Source: Volvariella volvacea V23
Taxonomy: Eukaryota > Basidiomycota > Agaricomycetes > Agaricales > Pluteaceae
Length of the DNA stretch: 64,000 nucleotides
Reading direction: 5' to 3'
Assembly: GCA_000349905.1 (NCBI GenBank)
Contig: KB722746.1
Location: forward strand, 370,273 to 434,272
Both the position numbers and the translations under genes were made by a program. The notes under the pieces were generated by a model. That model was not told the origin of the DNA and ran no database searches. It was given only the letters and a program-made list of their open reading frames with translations. Of this stretch, positions 47,095 through 58,507 are shown in pieces. Within the stretch, counting starts at the first letter, position 1, and each line of letters begins with the position of its first letter.

Positions 47095-48078
47095 TTCTGA
47101 GGAAGAATAGACGAATTAAAAGTAAAAGCACTGGGGTAGAGAGGAGACCAGGAGGTTGGGGGAAGACAAGTCGAATCCTCTGGCTCGGGTGAATTTATAT
47201 AGGAGGCTTAAGTAGCCGGACCAAAATAAAATACCATGAAGTCGCCGTTAGCTCGCAATTACACGCGGAAACCTTTTAAAGGACTTTCACCATAAAGTGG
47301 TCGGATATCGGTCGCAGGTACTAAACAGGAAATGGGTCATTGGTTGGTTGCTCTCCGGTATGTCTACCCAATTTGGTAAAAGCGGCCACGAGTATGTTGC
47401 GAATTGGAAACACCGGCATGGGCGCGTCAAACAATGGACATCGAGCTTATATGATCAAGTGACAGAACGCTTGGAATGTCCACCATTGTGGCGCCAGCTA
47501 CTTGAATCCTTGGCAGAAACCTTGACGATATGATAAACATTCACACCAGAAACGTGTCACCCTAGAAGCACAAAACCAACTCGTCTCATAGCTCGTGATG
47601 AGGCTTGTGAGAGTGTTTAGGGGAACAGGGGGTGCTGACGTCATTGTTATCCGCAAGATAAGGAATTTCAGGGTTCCACTCAGATGACCAGTTGGACGCC
47701 CACAAATCGGATAAGATCACAAAGGAACAACCTACAAGTGTCCCTGAAATCTGGTCATGTACATTGACCCCGAACCACTTTGAATAGTCAACCACTGAAT
47801 GGACCCACAAAGATGTGAAATTAGCACCACGGTGGGAGTTTAGCTGAGAAAAAAATTGTTCTGCGATCGAACCGGGACAAATCAGAGTTTCCCAGGCGAG
47901 CTCGTGGGCGATTAGGACAGTGTTTCGAGGGTCAACACTGCCACCTCTAATGTCTGAGGCAAAACAATGAGGCGCTGTATAGTCGGTGAGTCAAAAGTCA
48001 CATACTTGTTGAGCCTAATTTAAAGGCTGTGTGCACAATGAAACTCCTCATGTGTTGCAAGATTAAGCGCCCACCGAG
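47095..48078. other. Intergenic, promoter of C2H2 paralogue 3
   Basis: A TATA-like TATATAAA (minus) lies at 47194-47201, about 100 bp from the ATG. A 78-codon frame at 47297-47533 (+) has no domain. Nothing else supported. Confidence 0.45.
47194..47201 (-). promoter_or_regulatory. TATA box of C2H2 paralogue 3
   Basis: TATATAAA on the minus strand, about 100 bp upstream of the start codon. Confidence 0.5.
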
Positions 48079-49459
48079 TCACTCAGTTCCACCCTGAGGC
48101 CCAGCACATTGTGCTTTATACACTCCTAATCTCAGTATTCCCATTTTATCATGTTCCTCAAATTCTACCTTCGTCTTCTCTTCCCAAGTCTTGAGTACTA
48201 GCTCGAGTTCGTCTGGATCAAACTGAGCCAGATTTACAGCACCATATCCAGGTCCTTTATTAGGTAGGCTGCGATGAATACGTTCTTTGACCAGATTAAC
48301 CTCCAACTCGCGTAATGATTGTAATGCTATCTTCGAGTTGAACAAAGCCTGAATCGACGTTGCGGACCAGCAATGTGATTTCGCCAATCGATTGGCGGGA
48401 ACGTTGAGAATCAGAGAGGTGAATGATAAAGGTAAGGTGCACCGGTCAAGGAAATCAACGATATCTGTGAATGGAGCAAGTTCGAAAGTCGAGCGGGTAT
48501 CCGTAGCGTGCAAATGAAGACACTTGAATGAGGTGTGGTTGCTGAGGTCAAGTGTGAATTCTTGATGAAGGTATTCAGCGATATATCCGTGTGATTTTCA
48601 GAGCACATACGGTGGGAGGGAAAACTTGTCGTCAGCGTAAGCGATTGCAACGCTAAAGTGAGAGGAATAATCCGCGATAACCAATTTGGTGGGCCAACAA
48701 TGGTGACGTGCGTCAAATTGGACAGCCACATTGGGCGGAACATGAAGCACTTTATGAGACCAGCATCTAAAATACTGGATGCGGTCCCGGTGAGTCCCTT
48801 CCATGTAGAAAAGTCGAAGTTCCCGATCTCACGCTTGATGGAGGCGTGTCTCTCGAATCCAAATGTGTTGAGGCTAACGTGTGTGACGGAGGTAGAAAAA
48901 GCCCGAGAGAGGATGCGGAAGAGAGTTGGCGTACTCAAAAAGTCGCAGCAATCGAAGATCAATGTCAGTGGGGACAAAACAGCAAAAATGAGCGATTCAA
49001 ATTCCATGAACACCGTCCAGTCGATGTGATNNNNNNNNNNNNNNNNNNNNNNNNNNNNNNNNNNNNNNNNNNNNNNNNNNNNNNNNNNNNNNNNNNNNNN
49101 NNNNNNNNNNNNNNNNNNNNNNNNNNNNNNGGAACAATAAGATGTCGATATGTTGGATAATGCCGAAAAACTGTGTGAACGCAATTGCAAAGCCATGCAG
49201 CCGAAGATAAACGGTATTCGCCGTCGAACTGCGCGCTTCGAAGAGGGATATTGGTACAAGTAGCAAGTGGATCGGTGAAGAAGGACAGCAGCGTTTGATG
49301 ATTGTGCTTTGTGACCAGTAGGTCGCGAAAAGCAGAATATGGCCTCGAAGCGGAGTTCCAGGCGAAAGATACGAGAGCACAAGAGTTGAGGGTACCGTAG
49401 TCGCCACCCTCGCCAAGATAGAAGCAGATCCTGTCAACAAGCTCAGGAGGAAAAGTCAT
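48079..49459 (-). CDS. F-box-like protein, family A copy 2 (contains assembly gap)
   Basis: Minus-strand exons: 49459-48611 (with 100 N at 49031-49130) and 48560-48079. The start LPPELVDRICFYLGEGGDYGTLNSCALVSFAWNSASRP matches the F-box of copy 1, and the tail (LDLSNHTSFKCLHLHAT, LILNVPANRLAKSHCWSAT) matches copy 1 closely. Exon 2 is 482 nt in both. The gap has an unknown real length: counted as 100, exon 1 is out of phase with exon 2 by one base, so a gap differing by 1 or 2 modulo 3 would make the gene intact. Likely an SCF substrate receptor. It is divergent from the TFIIS-N-like gene, 169 bp away. Confidence 0.75.
49031..49130. other. Assembly gap (100 N)
   Basis: Exactly 100 N inside exon 1 of F-box A2; probably a placeholder length. 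Confidence 0.95.
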
Positions 49460-49628
49460 CGGTGTTGGATGTGCACAGGAGCAAAACATCCGCCAAATAC
49501 AAAGTTGCCCAAAATGGCAGTCGTGTGTGCTTTCATCCTTCCGGTCCGGACGTGGCCCTAGTGCGCCGCGCCTTTGGGTCCCAGTACAACCATTTCCACC
49601 AAACCACCATTTAATATTCTAATTCGCA

Positions 49629-50246
49629 ATGAATGCGCCAGTTGGTCTCGATAGGAACCAAATCATCCAACGGAACTGCGAGTTGGAGCAAGCTTTTGTG
49701 GATGGAACACCAAAACACGAGGTCAGTAAAGCAACCCCTTGTTTGCGGTAAATATTTGTCAATTAGTACCTGTAGGATATGCTGATAATAAATCAGCTAT
49801 TCAAGAGATTTGAAACGGTGGATATTTGCTACACTTCAGTACGTCATGACCCTTTTATCTTCGACTCTTCCTATATCCTGCTGTCAACAAGAACTTAATT
49901 TGAACAGTGGACAGGAATAGGTGTTTTAATGTGGAGAATATCAAGATTAGCAAGAGAAAAGGTTCCTCGAGATGAGGAGTTTCACTTCCGAGAACGCGCT
50001 GCAGCATTACTTCGGAAATGGAATATGATATACTCCAAGCCTGATAATGAAAAGACAAAGGCATACTGTCGCTCTGGTAAAGATCCTGAAGCCTTCAAGG
50101 CGTTACAGTGGCGATGGGCATTACAATGCGCTTTCCTGAGTGAGAAGAGGCCACTCAAGTACAAGGTCTATGTTACGGGACAACCGACCAACAAGGGATC
50201 TTGCAGGAGAAGAGTCGCCATGCTGGGGTTGAGTGTACTCAGATGA
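49629..50246 (+). CDS. Small TFIIS N-domain-like protein
   Basis: Exons: 49629-49721, 49776-49838, 49908-50246 (495 nt, 164 aa). The helical stretch INQLFKRFETVDICY, TSWTGIGVLMWRISRLA and REKVPRDEEFHFRERAAALL plus RKWNMIY follows the layout of the TFIIS N-terminal (LW) domain: two helices, a TGIG-type turn, then a helix ending in a Lys/Trp segment. The domain is a docking module in elongation factors; no zinc ribbon or second domain is present, so this is a stand-alone module of unknown role. The assignment is by pattern. All three exons are in phase. A related relic lies at 54.7 kb. Confidence 0.6.
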
Positions 50247-50262
50247 TGGTGGTATCAGTCTA

Positions 50263-51013
50263 AGAGACAAAATTGATTGATCTGGGGAGCAAAACCCAGA
50301 GGTACAAGCCTTATATACATGAAGGTTGTATGTACGTATTTGTTATTGTTTGTAGTGCATTGACTAATCAATCTACCAGCCTGATGAAAGTCATGTGACT
50401 ATTTAGGGGTCCAATAGCTAAGTATAGTACCGTGTACATAACTAGGAGTATTCTAGGATATTCTACAAGGTACAACATATGACGTAAGTCATGATGTAAT
50501 GAGAGATCTACCAAGAGTTCTAGAGTATTCCAGAACCAACTGTTGTTGTCATAATAGATGATGACTACAGGATGTCGATGAAAGGTATGGAATACAGTAA
50601 GCGCTTATGCTAGCACATTATGAGTAACTGCCCAAGGTGTCTAGGGACACTTGGAGTATAACCTAAGGGTTAACCGTTCTAGGCGCTTAAGGCATGGCTA
50701 GCGCTTAAGGTATAAGGGCGTCTATGGGACAGCCACTAGGTAGTAGCAACTTAGTATATCTAAGGCTTATAACCAGCGCTTAGAATACAAGAGCGTGAAG
50801 ACATTTAGGGGTGTTACTACTAGGGCATATAGTGTAACCTAGAAGGTGGTAACCACTTATAATGTCCAAGGTAAGGTTGTTACTTGTGTCATAAGGACAA
50901 CCCAGCTTAACGATGAGCGCTAAGAAGGCGTGAGGTGATAAGAAGGAAGGAGTAATCAGATGTTGATGATATAATCATGCAACAAATATGACCAAACATG
51001 GAAAACCGTGACA
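50263..51013 (-). mobile_element. Possible solo LTR
   Basis: A 751-bp non-coding segment starts (minus strand) with TGTCACGG, as many Ty3/gypsy LTRs do, and has a TATATAAGG box near its other end (about 50310 on the plus strand). It is bracketed by the 5-bp direct repeat GTCTA (50258-50262 and 51014-51018). Repeated GCGCTTA units (50600-50780, 50925) add to the regulatory look. Against: with these boundaries the far end is not the canonical CA, and a 5-bp match could be chance. Confidence 0.4.
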
Positions 51014-51074
51014 GTCTACCTTAAAGTCTTTCCATACCAGGCTGAGCCAGCTTGATCTCCTTCTTTCCATTTAG

Positions 51075-51223
51075 GATATGCTGAGGATGAATCATTTACT
51101 CCAAACTGTTGAGGAATGCAACATAACTGCCGAACATCTCTCAGTATGCACAACTCCCATTTACGCTCCAACCTCTGCACTGATGTATAAGCTTCTAAAC
51201 TGGCTCAGTACTCAAAGATAAAC
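51075..51223 (+). pseudogene. Fragment resembling exon 2 of the TFIIS-N-like gene
   Basis: After an acceptor-like TTTAG, the reading DMLRMNHLLQTVEECNITAEHLS parallels DMLIINQLFKRFETVDICYTS of the gene at 49.6 kb, including the shared GATATGCTGA start. It then breaks off into unrelated sequence. Short, so only tentative. Confidence 0.4.
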
Positions 51224-51244
51224 AAGGCTATGGTGAGAGAGGCG

Positions 51245-52177
51245 AAAGAGGAAGGGAGAGCACTTAAATTCGACGATGTCTGTGAATGGGGCGTCCTCTA
51301 GCGTGTATCGGAGATACATGGCGTACAAGTGGAGATGGTGGAATGGAGTATGCTTGGTGAGGTCGATTGTGAACCCTAAACAAGGAATAAGTGACTGTCC
51401 GAGATCGAGTCGAAGAATATGACATGCGGTGGGAGAAAATATCAGTTATTAATATTAGAGTCTGTAATGCCAGGGTGTGGGGAAGAAGTTCGCTCGCTAA
51501 TTGTGGCGAGGCAAGTGCGGTAAGGTGCGTCAAGTTGGACACCAAACCGGGATGCAGTTTGAAAGCCTCGATAAGGACTGTATCCATTCTACTAAACATC
51601 ACATCGAGAGCTTCCTGAATGCACCCAGGCTAATAACGTCAACGTAGTTATCGGAATGGACGGGCTCATCAAAATAGAGGAAGTTCAAGCTGATGTGGGT
51701 AAGCGTGGGGCCCGCTACTTGAGAAAGAAAGTGGAAGAGTGTGTGCCACATTATCGAAGCTGCCGTCGTCTAATGTCAGAAGGTTGAGTCGCAGACCTGA
51801 AGGCCTGAGTGGTTGGGGGTATTGGTGGTTTATCAAGTCGAAATGATGAAACGACAAAGCCTCGAGCTGGGGGGGGATAATGTCGAATGATTTCGGATAT
51901 GTAGGTAAAAGGCCAGTCGTTGTAAGGTGGATAGTAGTCGTCATCTAACTGTATGCTACGGATGGGGATATTGGTACAAGTAGCAAGCGGGTTGGAGAGG
52001 AGTGGCAAAAACGCTGTGTGATTGCTATATGTTATCAGCAAATCCCGAAAGGCGGAATGGTCTTGAAGCAGAGGTCCAAGTGGAGGATACAAGTGCGCAC
52101 GCGTTGAGAGTCTTGTGGTCCCCGTCTTTGCCGAGATGAAAGCAGGTTTCTTGGAGGAGTTCTGGAGGAAGATTCAT
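51245..52177 (-). pseudogene. Decayed F-box family A copy 3
   Basis: Minus strand from ATG 52177: LPPELLQETCFHLGKDGDHKTLNACALVSS matches copies 1 and 2, then a frameshift near 52055, after which SAFRDLLITYSNHTAFLPLLSNPLATCTNIPIRSIQLDD continues the alignment in another frame. More frameshifts and stops follow; late pieces such as FTIDLTKHTPFHHLHLYA and FTDIVEF still match. The last ~120 residues of the family are missing. Clearly non-functional. Confidence 0.82.
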
Positions 52178-52440
52178 GAAAAACGCCACGACGTGGTTGT
52201 TCTAGAGCAAGAAACTGAAGACCAAGACCGGATGGTAGCATATGATCGACTTTCACCGGCACATTCAATGCATGTCTCGAAAACCCAGCTATGAGTCATA
52301 GTGCACGGACAACAGCGTCGAACTACTATTTTAGGAGCGTGGTGACAACCCCAAATCAGGAGCTGAACAGATGAAATGGTTATAGCTATGCAAAGGATCG
52401 CATAAGGAAACGAGGCGAGGACAAAAAGCATCACCCACCT

Positions 52441-53976
52441 ATGCTGCTAGCCACCCTCTTCCTCGCTGCCCTCGCCCACTCCCTTGCATCTCCACTCCCC
52501 GCTCCCCTTCCGGGGAGCACCATCCCAAGCCCCGTCTGCGTCGTCGCCGCGACAATAACCGCCTCCCGCTGCGATCCCACCCGGACTCGGACGATATTCG
52601 ACATCCTGAACAGCTGCATCGGCGTCATCCTGCTGTGCACGTACATCTCCATGCACCACAACATACCCGACCAGAACGACTCGCGGGCCAGAGTGGCGTG
52701 GCTGAAGCTCCGGACGACGCTGTATGCGCTGATCGCGCCCGAGGTGGTGATCATGTGGGCCATCCGGCAGAGGATCATGGCGGGGAGAATCGCAGAGGAG
52801 AACAAGCGTGAGTGAGATCAAGTGGCGGGCTCGGGCTGGTGCTGACTCGCGGAAGATCGGGGATGGACGAGGACGCATGGGTTCTTTGTTCAGATGGGAG
52901 GCTTGATGCAGCGCGAGGTCCAGGGGGTGGAAACCTACAAAGTCGCTGGTGCTGATATAATAGTAGATTGGGGCAGACTGAAGATACCGCATATCCCGGA
53001 GAAGGAGATCAAGGATCACGGAAAGGGCGACTTGCTCGCAAAAGCCGTTGTTGTCGTCCAGACGACTTGGTTTGTTGCGCAGTGTATCGCTCGTCATGTC
53101 GAGGGTCTCGTTTTGACGGAAATCGAGCTGGTCACCCTCGCGTTTGCGACCTTGAATGTGATCACGTACGGACTGTGGTGGGATAAGCCCCTCAACGTCG
53201 AGTACCCGATCTATTTTGACGAGAAGGGAGTTCGAACCGATGGACCACACGCAAGGGACGATCAGCAGAAGGTGAATCTCGATGGGGAAGAGGCGCAGGT
53301 CGGCGACCTGCGGGGCTACGTGGTTTTGTCAGAGAAGAGAGTATGGTACCAAAGGATTTGGGGGAGGATGAAAGACTCCGTGGCTGGCTTGTGCGACGTT
53401 TGCCAAAAGAATTGGCAAGGCATGAAACGAAGCTGGAGAAAATCAGTTCACAAACGGGGAGTGATTGCAACAGTCGCGAGGGCAGTGGTCGTGGCACCAT
53501 TTATGACTGCCTTTCGTCCTCTTTGGAACATGATGGACGAAGAAGGCGAGACAAACAGATCAACAAGCGTTCACCCGTTTTATGCTGCATCCATGGACGT
53601 AAAAGACAGATTTATCGCGTCTCTTTACGGTTCGGCGATTGGGGTCATTTTCGGAGGGATTCATCTCATCGCCTGGGACTTTCAATTTCCGACGACGACC
53701 GAATTTTGGCTTTGGAGAGTTTCTTCGCTTGTCCTCACCATCACTCCTCTCAACCTTGTATTGGGCTATACTTTGCTCATCGCACACGAGAAATCGGATG
53801 CCAAGCTTTTAGAGTCCATCGGGTATATATTAATTGTGCCAGCCCTCTTTCTGGGACCTCCTCTCTACTTCGCAGCTCGCATCATTCTCCTCTTCATTGC
53901 ACTCTTTACCCTTCGCGACCTTCCGGACATTGCCTACCAGAACGTGCGGTGGACAGAATTCTTCCCTCACATCTAG
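52441..53976 (+). CDS. Polytopic membrane protein of a family common in Agaricomycetes
   Basis: Exons: 52441-52807, 52856-53976 (1488 nt, 495 aa). A signal-like N-terminus (MLLATLFLAALAHSLASPLP) is followed by hydrophobic segments near residues 53-72 (FDILNSCIGVILLCTYISMH) and 90-110 (ALIAPEVVIMWAIRQR), then after the intron GWTRTHGFF, further segments near 185-235, and three more in the last third. The 'TIFDIL-SC...Y-SMH-N-P...APE-VIMWA-RQR...HGW-THGFF' layout is a recurrent, functionally uncharacterised family in mushroom genomes. No catalytic motif seen. A charged loop near residues 245-330 is probably cytosolic. Confidence 0.82.
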
Positions 53977-54659
53977 CCATACTCTGTCCGTAAGTTTGTT
54001 GCCTACGCCTCATAAACATTTAGCTAATGAACACAGATCCGTCGGTTTGTATCTCAGCTCCTTCAATTTAGCTCTCTTCGTAGTATTGTCTGGTATATAC
54101 CCGCGGTGCATGCCACTTGGCTTGATGTTCAGCATCTGACGTAGGAATACGACCGTTCGCTTCGCCTATCTGTTTTCGTTGTACTTTTGATGTGCACTCT
54201 GATGTGCTATTCCGCCTGCCGTATTCAGTACGACGACATGACTCTCTAATTTACTTCCGCGTGTTATCTTTTCTTTTTCCCAGTGCTTCAAACAGGCTAA
54301 ATATCCCTCGATGCAGGGCCCATTATGTGTGATATAACAACCGTAGACCACGTGTAAATGTCGTTCGACCACCCTCACGGACAAAGACAAAGTTCGAATA
54401 CTTGAACGAGAATCATATGGGCTCTGAACGTTCAAAAATGGAGACGAAAGCTGCAGCGGGCTTTATTGAATCCCATGGAGCCATCAAGAATGGAAATGAA
54501 TGTATGTTTATCAGGACATACCAGCGCTAGATCATCCGTTCAGACTCGTCATAGAATACAACCGCATAAACAGTTCGCGTCTCACCATATGTAGCGACGG
54601 TTCGTTCCCAACACAAGCAGCATTGTGAGCGTGTTTCGGAGGTTCGTACAATGGGTGAT
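53977..54659. other. Intergenic region, nothing supported
   Basis: Pyrimidine-rich 3' flank of the membrane-protein gene; no domain in any short frame. Confidence 0.45.
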
Positions 54660-54940
54660 TACAGCTCTCCAGGATAGGCATTGGGATTCGGTGTGCCTCT
54701 CCCTTGCTTGTCAAGCGGATACAGAAGGTCAATGAGTTTGGGTTTCGACGGCGTGCGCTTGTTCTGCAAGAGTGGTATCAGATAAACAAGATCTGGGGAC
54801 GTGACGAGAACAGGAAGATACCCTCGAGGTTTGGGGATGGCGGTACGATTTGCAGTGGGCGTTTTTGGACGAAAAGAGACGTCCGCCAAAGTACGAGGTT
54901 GGAATCCAAACGGCACTTGTTTCTGCGTGCACTTCGCGAG
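54660..54940 (+). pseudogene. Relic of a TFIIS-N-like gene
   Basis: The reading RIQKVNEFGFRRRALVLQEW parallels the EEFHFRERAAALLRKW helix of the gene at 49.6 kb. After a frame change near 54830, WRYDLQWAFLDEKR then PPKYEV parallels WRWALQCAFLSEKR then PLKYKV. The upstream exons are not recognisable. It could be a diverged live gene with an unseen intron at the frame change, but no clean splice pair is evident. Confidence 0.5.
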
Positions 54941-55313
54941 TTAGAGCAATTTGTGTAACGAGTGTGACATCTCGCGATACGTGACATGGTGGTACAGTAC
55001 CTGCGGAGCACTTGGTGAGCAACAACCAGAGAAACTGTGCAGTGGTCAGTGTAAATACCTTGGTTGTGGAATACAAACTTTGACTCAGTCATCACTGTAA
55101 CTTGGATACTCATTAATTTTCGCGTTGCCACCATGTGCTAGTCACAGTGCTGTCACAGCTACATGTTTGTTCGTAATCAGGTGACAAGGTCATTTAGCGC
55201 GAGTCACCATCTTCAGCTCTACTATCAACCATGGCAGACCACAGCAACCATCAGTAATTAAGAACACTCCTATCAGACCTAAAATATCTGTTCATTCTGC
55301 CTTCGCCATTGAT
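54941..55313. other. Intergenic, FunK1 promoter side
   Basis: No coding signal that I can support. Confidence 0.45.
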
Positions 55314-57721
55314 ATGCCCGACAAAAGCAAGCTCTACCGGAGACTCGCCAAAGAAACTAGAGGCCACTACGTTGGTCCTATGCCTCCTCATGACTTTGTT
55401 GGTCAGTTCATGCCCTGGAACACCAATAATGGAACGTATCTGGCATTAGAACCATCGTCTGAAAGAGTCGAGGCATTGCAGGCTATGGGAACTATGCCAG
55501 AACGACAGCGCTACACCAAATTCGTGAGTTATCGAATTTTCAGTCGATGCGTCCTTCATTTATCTTCCATATAGGTCGAAGCGCTCTCTGGTTGGCCTGT
55601 TGATGACTTCACAGTTGCGAAAACTACCAAGAGAAAGGTGATGAAGTGTTTTATTGACTTGAAGGATACCCACAGTCATCGGGACGTTGCCTGCGCTTCT
55701 CTTGGTGTAGACCACTCGGCTTATAATGCTCGTAGTGGGCACGGTATTCTCACTCGCGCTCATGTTCGAACCATGGATTTCGCCAATCTCGAATTCTTCG
55801 CAGAAGACAAGGGATCAGTCCGTTCAGACGGTTTTATAGATCCACCAGGCGACGAATATACTCATCAAGACTATTTCCATACGGAAGTCGTGGCTCCCGT
55901 GGAGGATGAAAACGAGCAATCTCCGGACGCTGACTTGGAGGACGAGGAAGAGGAGGATCTGGATATTCCCGCTGCTGATCAGAATTTTGTAGACGTGGTC
56001 TCAGAAGTTCAAGATGAGCAGATCGTGGAAGAGGAGCCCAAATTCTTAACAGATTTTCCCTTCGAGAACCATTCAGACTCTGGAATTAACACAAGAGGTC
56101 AGATTGCTTGCTATGCTGGCGTTACCATGGCAGTCCAATTCCGACTTCATATGTTCTCTATCCTTCTTTGCGGACGCTATGCACGCTTCATTCGCTGGGA
56201 CCGCTCATCTGCCATTGTCTCTCGACGGTTTGACTTTGTCGATAACCCCTATATTGTCTTCGACTTCTTCAAGCGATATGGTCAACTGACGCATGCTCAA
56301 CGGGGATTCAATCCCGATGTCTCGCTAGCAACGAAGGACCAAGGGGTCACAGTCCGACGACAACTGAGAAAGTTTGCACCAGAATACTGGTGCGGTCGTG
56401 CGCTTGACCTTTCCCAGGAGAAGATCGCCGAAATCGATACTCAGTCATTTGTATGTTGGGTCTTCAACGGCAAAAAATACATTGTTCCTGCCCCCCTCTG
56501 TGATACCGGAGGATTCTCGCCATTTGGACGTGCCTCGCGTGGAAGGCTTGTTTACGAGCTTGAAGAAGGCAAACTTCGATACTTGAAGGATTCCTGGCGC
56601 GAAGACTCACCTTGTACCAAACCTGAAGCGGAAATTTATCGTTTATTGGAGAACAGCGGGGTTGAGTACGTGGCGAGGATGTCAGACGGCGGTGACACGG
56701 GTCATGAAACCGTAGGTCATGAATGTACATCCTACCCTTGGGTTTCGAAGAACAAGAGGCTACTCGTTCGACACCTTCATAATCACATTATCGTCCTAGT
56801 GGATATTGGCCGGGATATCAAGACGTTCAAGACGGCACACCAGCTTGTGATCTGCATTGCTGATGCGATGGAAGGTGTGTGTTGCTGCTACTTATTCTCA
56901 CCCAATGGTCAAACTAACAACTGTTACAGGACACAAGCAGGCGTTGGAAAAGGTTGGGGTTCTCCATCGGGATATCAGTGTTGGTAACATCATGATGACT
57001 CGGGACCCTGATAACCGACGCGGTTTTCTCATTGACTGGGACCACTGTATTATTCCGAAGCTTATGGAGAAGTATCCTGGAGAGCGACGTATTGGACGAA
57101 CGGTAAGCCTCTTCTTCAAGGTGTTCTATTGTAGTCTATATGTTAATATAATTTCAGGGTACTTGGCAGTTCCTCTCTTGCTATCTATTGCAGAATCCAG
57201 GAGGCACACACGCGGCTGTCGACGACAGAGAATCTGCTCTTCATGTTCTCACTTGGATGGCTCTCTTATTCCTTCCCCACAAATTAGCCCCAGGAAGTCT
57301 CAAAAGCCATCTTGAGGCGTTTGATTATTATTACGAGCAAGATGGATTTGACAGGGGTGGCGACCATAAGGCATTACTAGTCAGGTCTGGTGGACCACTC
57401 CTAGGATTCTCTGATCGCCTTACGCCTATCAGTCGCTTGATCAAAGAATTGAGCAGGGTATTTGGGGCTCGCTATGATGAGGACATGCCAGAGGAGTTTC
57501 TCAAAGCACTCGATGATCCAACCTGGCTAATCCAGACCCTTCGCAAGGTAGCACAGCAATTGCCCAACGACAGTGTACGAGATTGGACAGACAACCAAGC
57601 TAAGCTCGAAGATGACCAGCTGAAGAGGAAGCGAAAGGGGGAGGATTATGGTGAACGACCCCTCACTAAGCGCTCACGAGATTGTGGACTAGTGACTCGT
57701 CCCCCTATGATGAAGGACTGA
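55314..57721 (+). CDS. FunK1-type protein kinase
   Basis: Exons: 55314-55523, 55575-56874, 56930-57102, 57158-57721 (2247 nt, 748 aa). FunK1 kinases are a large basidiomycete family. Visible here: a strongly acidic insert (residues ~165-215), the C-lobe catalytic loop VLHRDISVGNIM (HRD Asp and downstream Asn) and, in place of DFG, the FunK1-type FLIDWDHC. After it, RRIGRTGTWQFLSCYLL is the usual 'GT-FMS' activation-segment remnant. The C-terminus has a basic cluster (KRKRKGEDYGERPLTKRSR) that could be a nuclear signal. The catalytic Asp residues are intact, so activity is possible; substrates of the family are unknown. Confidence 0.9.
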
Positions 57722-57849
57722 GTCCCGCACTTGAGCCTTAGGATGTGTCAATGGTAAGTCAATGGTAAGAGTTGGGTGATTGCAGGCATGTTTTATATCA
57801 TGTAACAGCTATATTATGTTTACAATCGCCACCCTTGAGAGATTCTACA

Positions 57850-58507
57850 AACTGGAGCCCATCTCCAGCTCCATTCTCTGCCATATCAGGCGGTCGACGT
57901 TCCCCCCTTTTCCAGACCACTTTATATATTCTTGGGTTTGAATCTGCACGTCTTTGTACTGAAGCAACCAAGCCTTCGTATCGAGATCGCTGATCTGTGT
58001 AATATCCCCATGTTGTACGGGATCCCGTATTCCATGTGCTTCGGACTCGCTAAGGATGACAACACTGAACCAACTGTAAGAGCATGCGTATGTGTCTACT
58101 AACAGAAATCAGAGATCAACGTGTTGAGTGTTTCTGAAGAAATTGTACAGACAAAGGAATTGTTGGTCGTTACCCCCTTGATCGTAACTCCTCATCTCGT
58201 ATCTCACCTTCTGAGCTTGTACAACAAAGTTGTCTTCTGCTCGCTTTTGGAATCTGCTGCGATACAAGATAGACGAGAGAAGTGTCGTAACCAGGCCCAA
58301 CACTGGACCTCTCTCGCATTTTTGAATACGAGAGACGATTCTTGGCCAGTATTCGGCTCGTTGTAGGATTTCACCTGCAATTCTATGGGCAATGGGCAAG
58401 AACTCGAGGAGGAACTTGCGGACTTGGACCTCGTCTTGTGATGTCGTGTGGTGGCATTGGTGATGGCTAGACACGTCAACTTCTGGTAATGAATATTTGT
58501 GGCCCAT
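57850..58507 (-). pseudogene. Frame-broken member of the 'HDQGW' family
   Basis: The minus strand from ATG 58507 matches the gene at 59.3 kb: QVRKFLLEFLPIAHRIAGEI, QRAEYWPRIVS, YEMRSYDQGG, then after an intron YSWFSVVILSESEAHGIRDP. About 30 residues later the match jumps to another frame (VQRRADSNPRIYKVVWKRGE). The signature HDQGW is degraded to YDQGG. Either a damaged duplicate or a gene with an extra intron I cannot place; damage is more likely. Confidence 0.55.
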
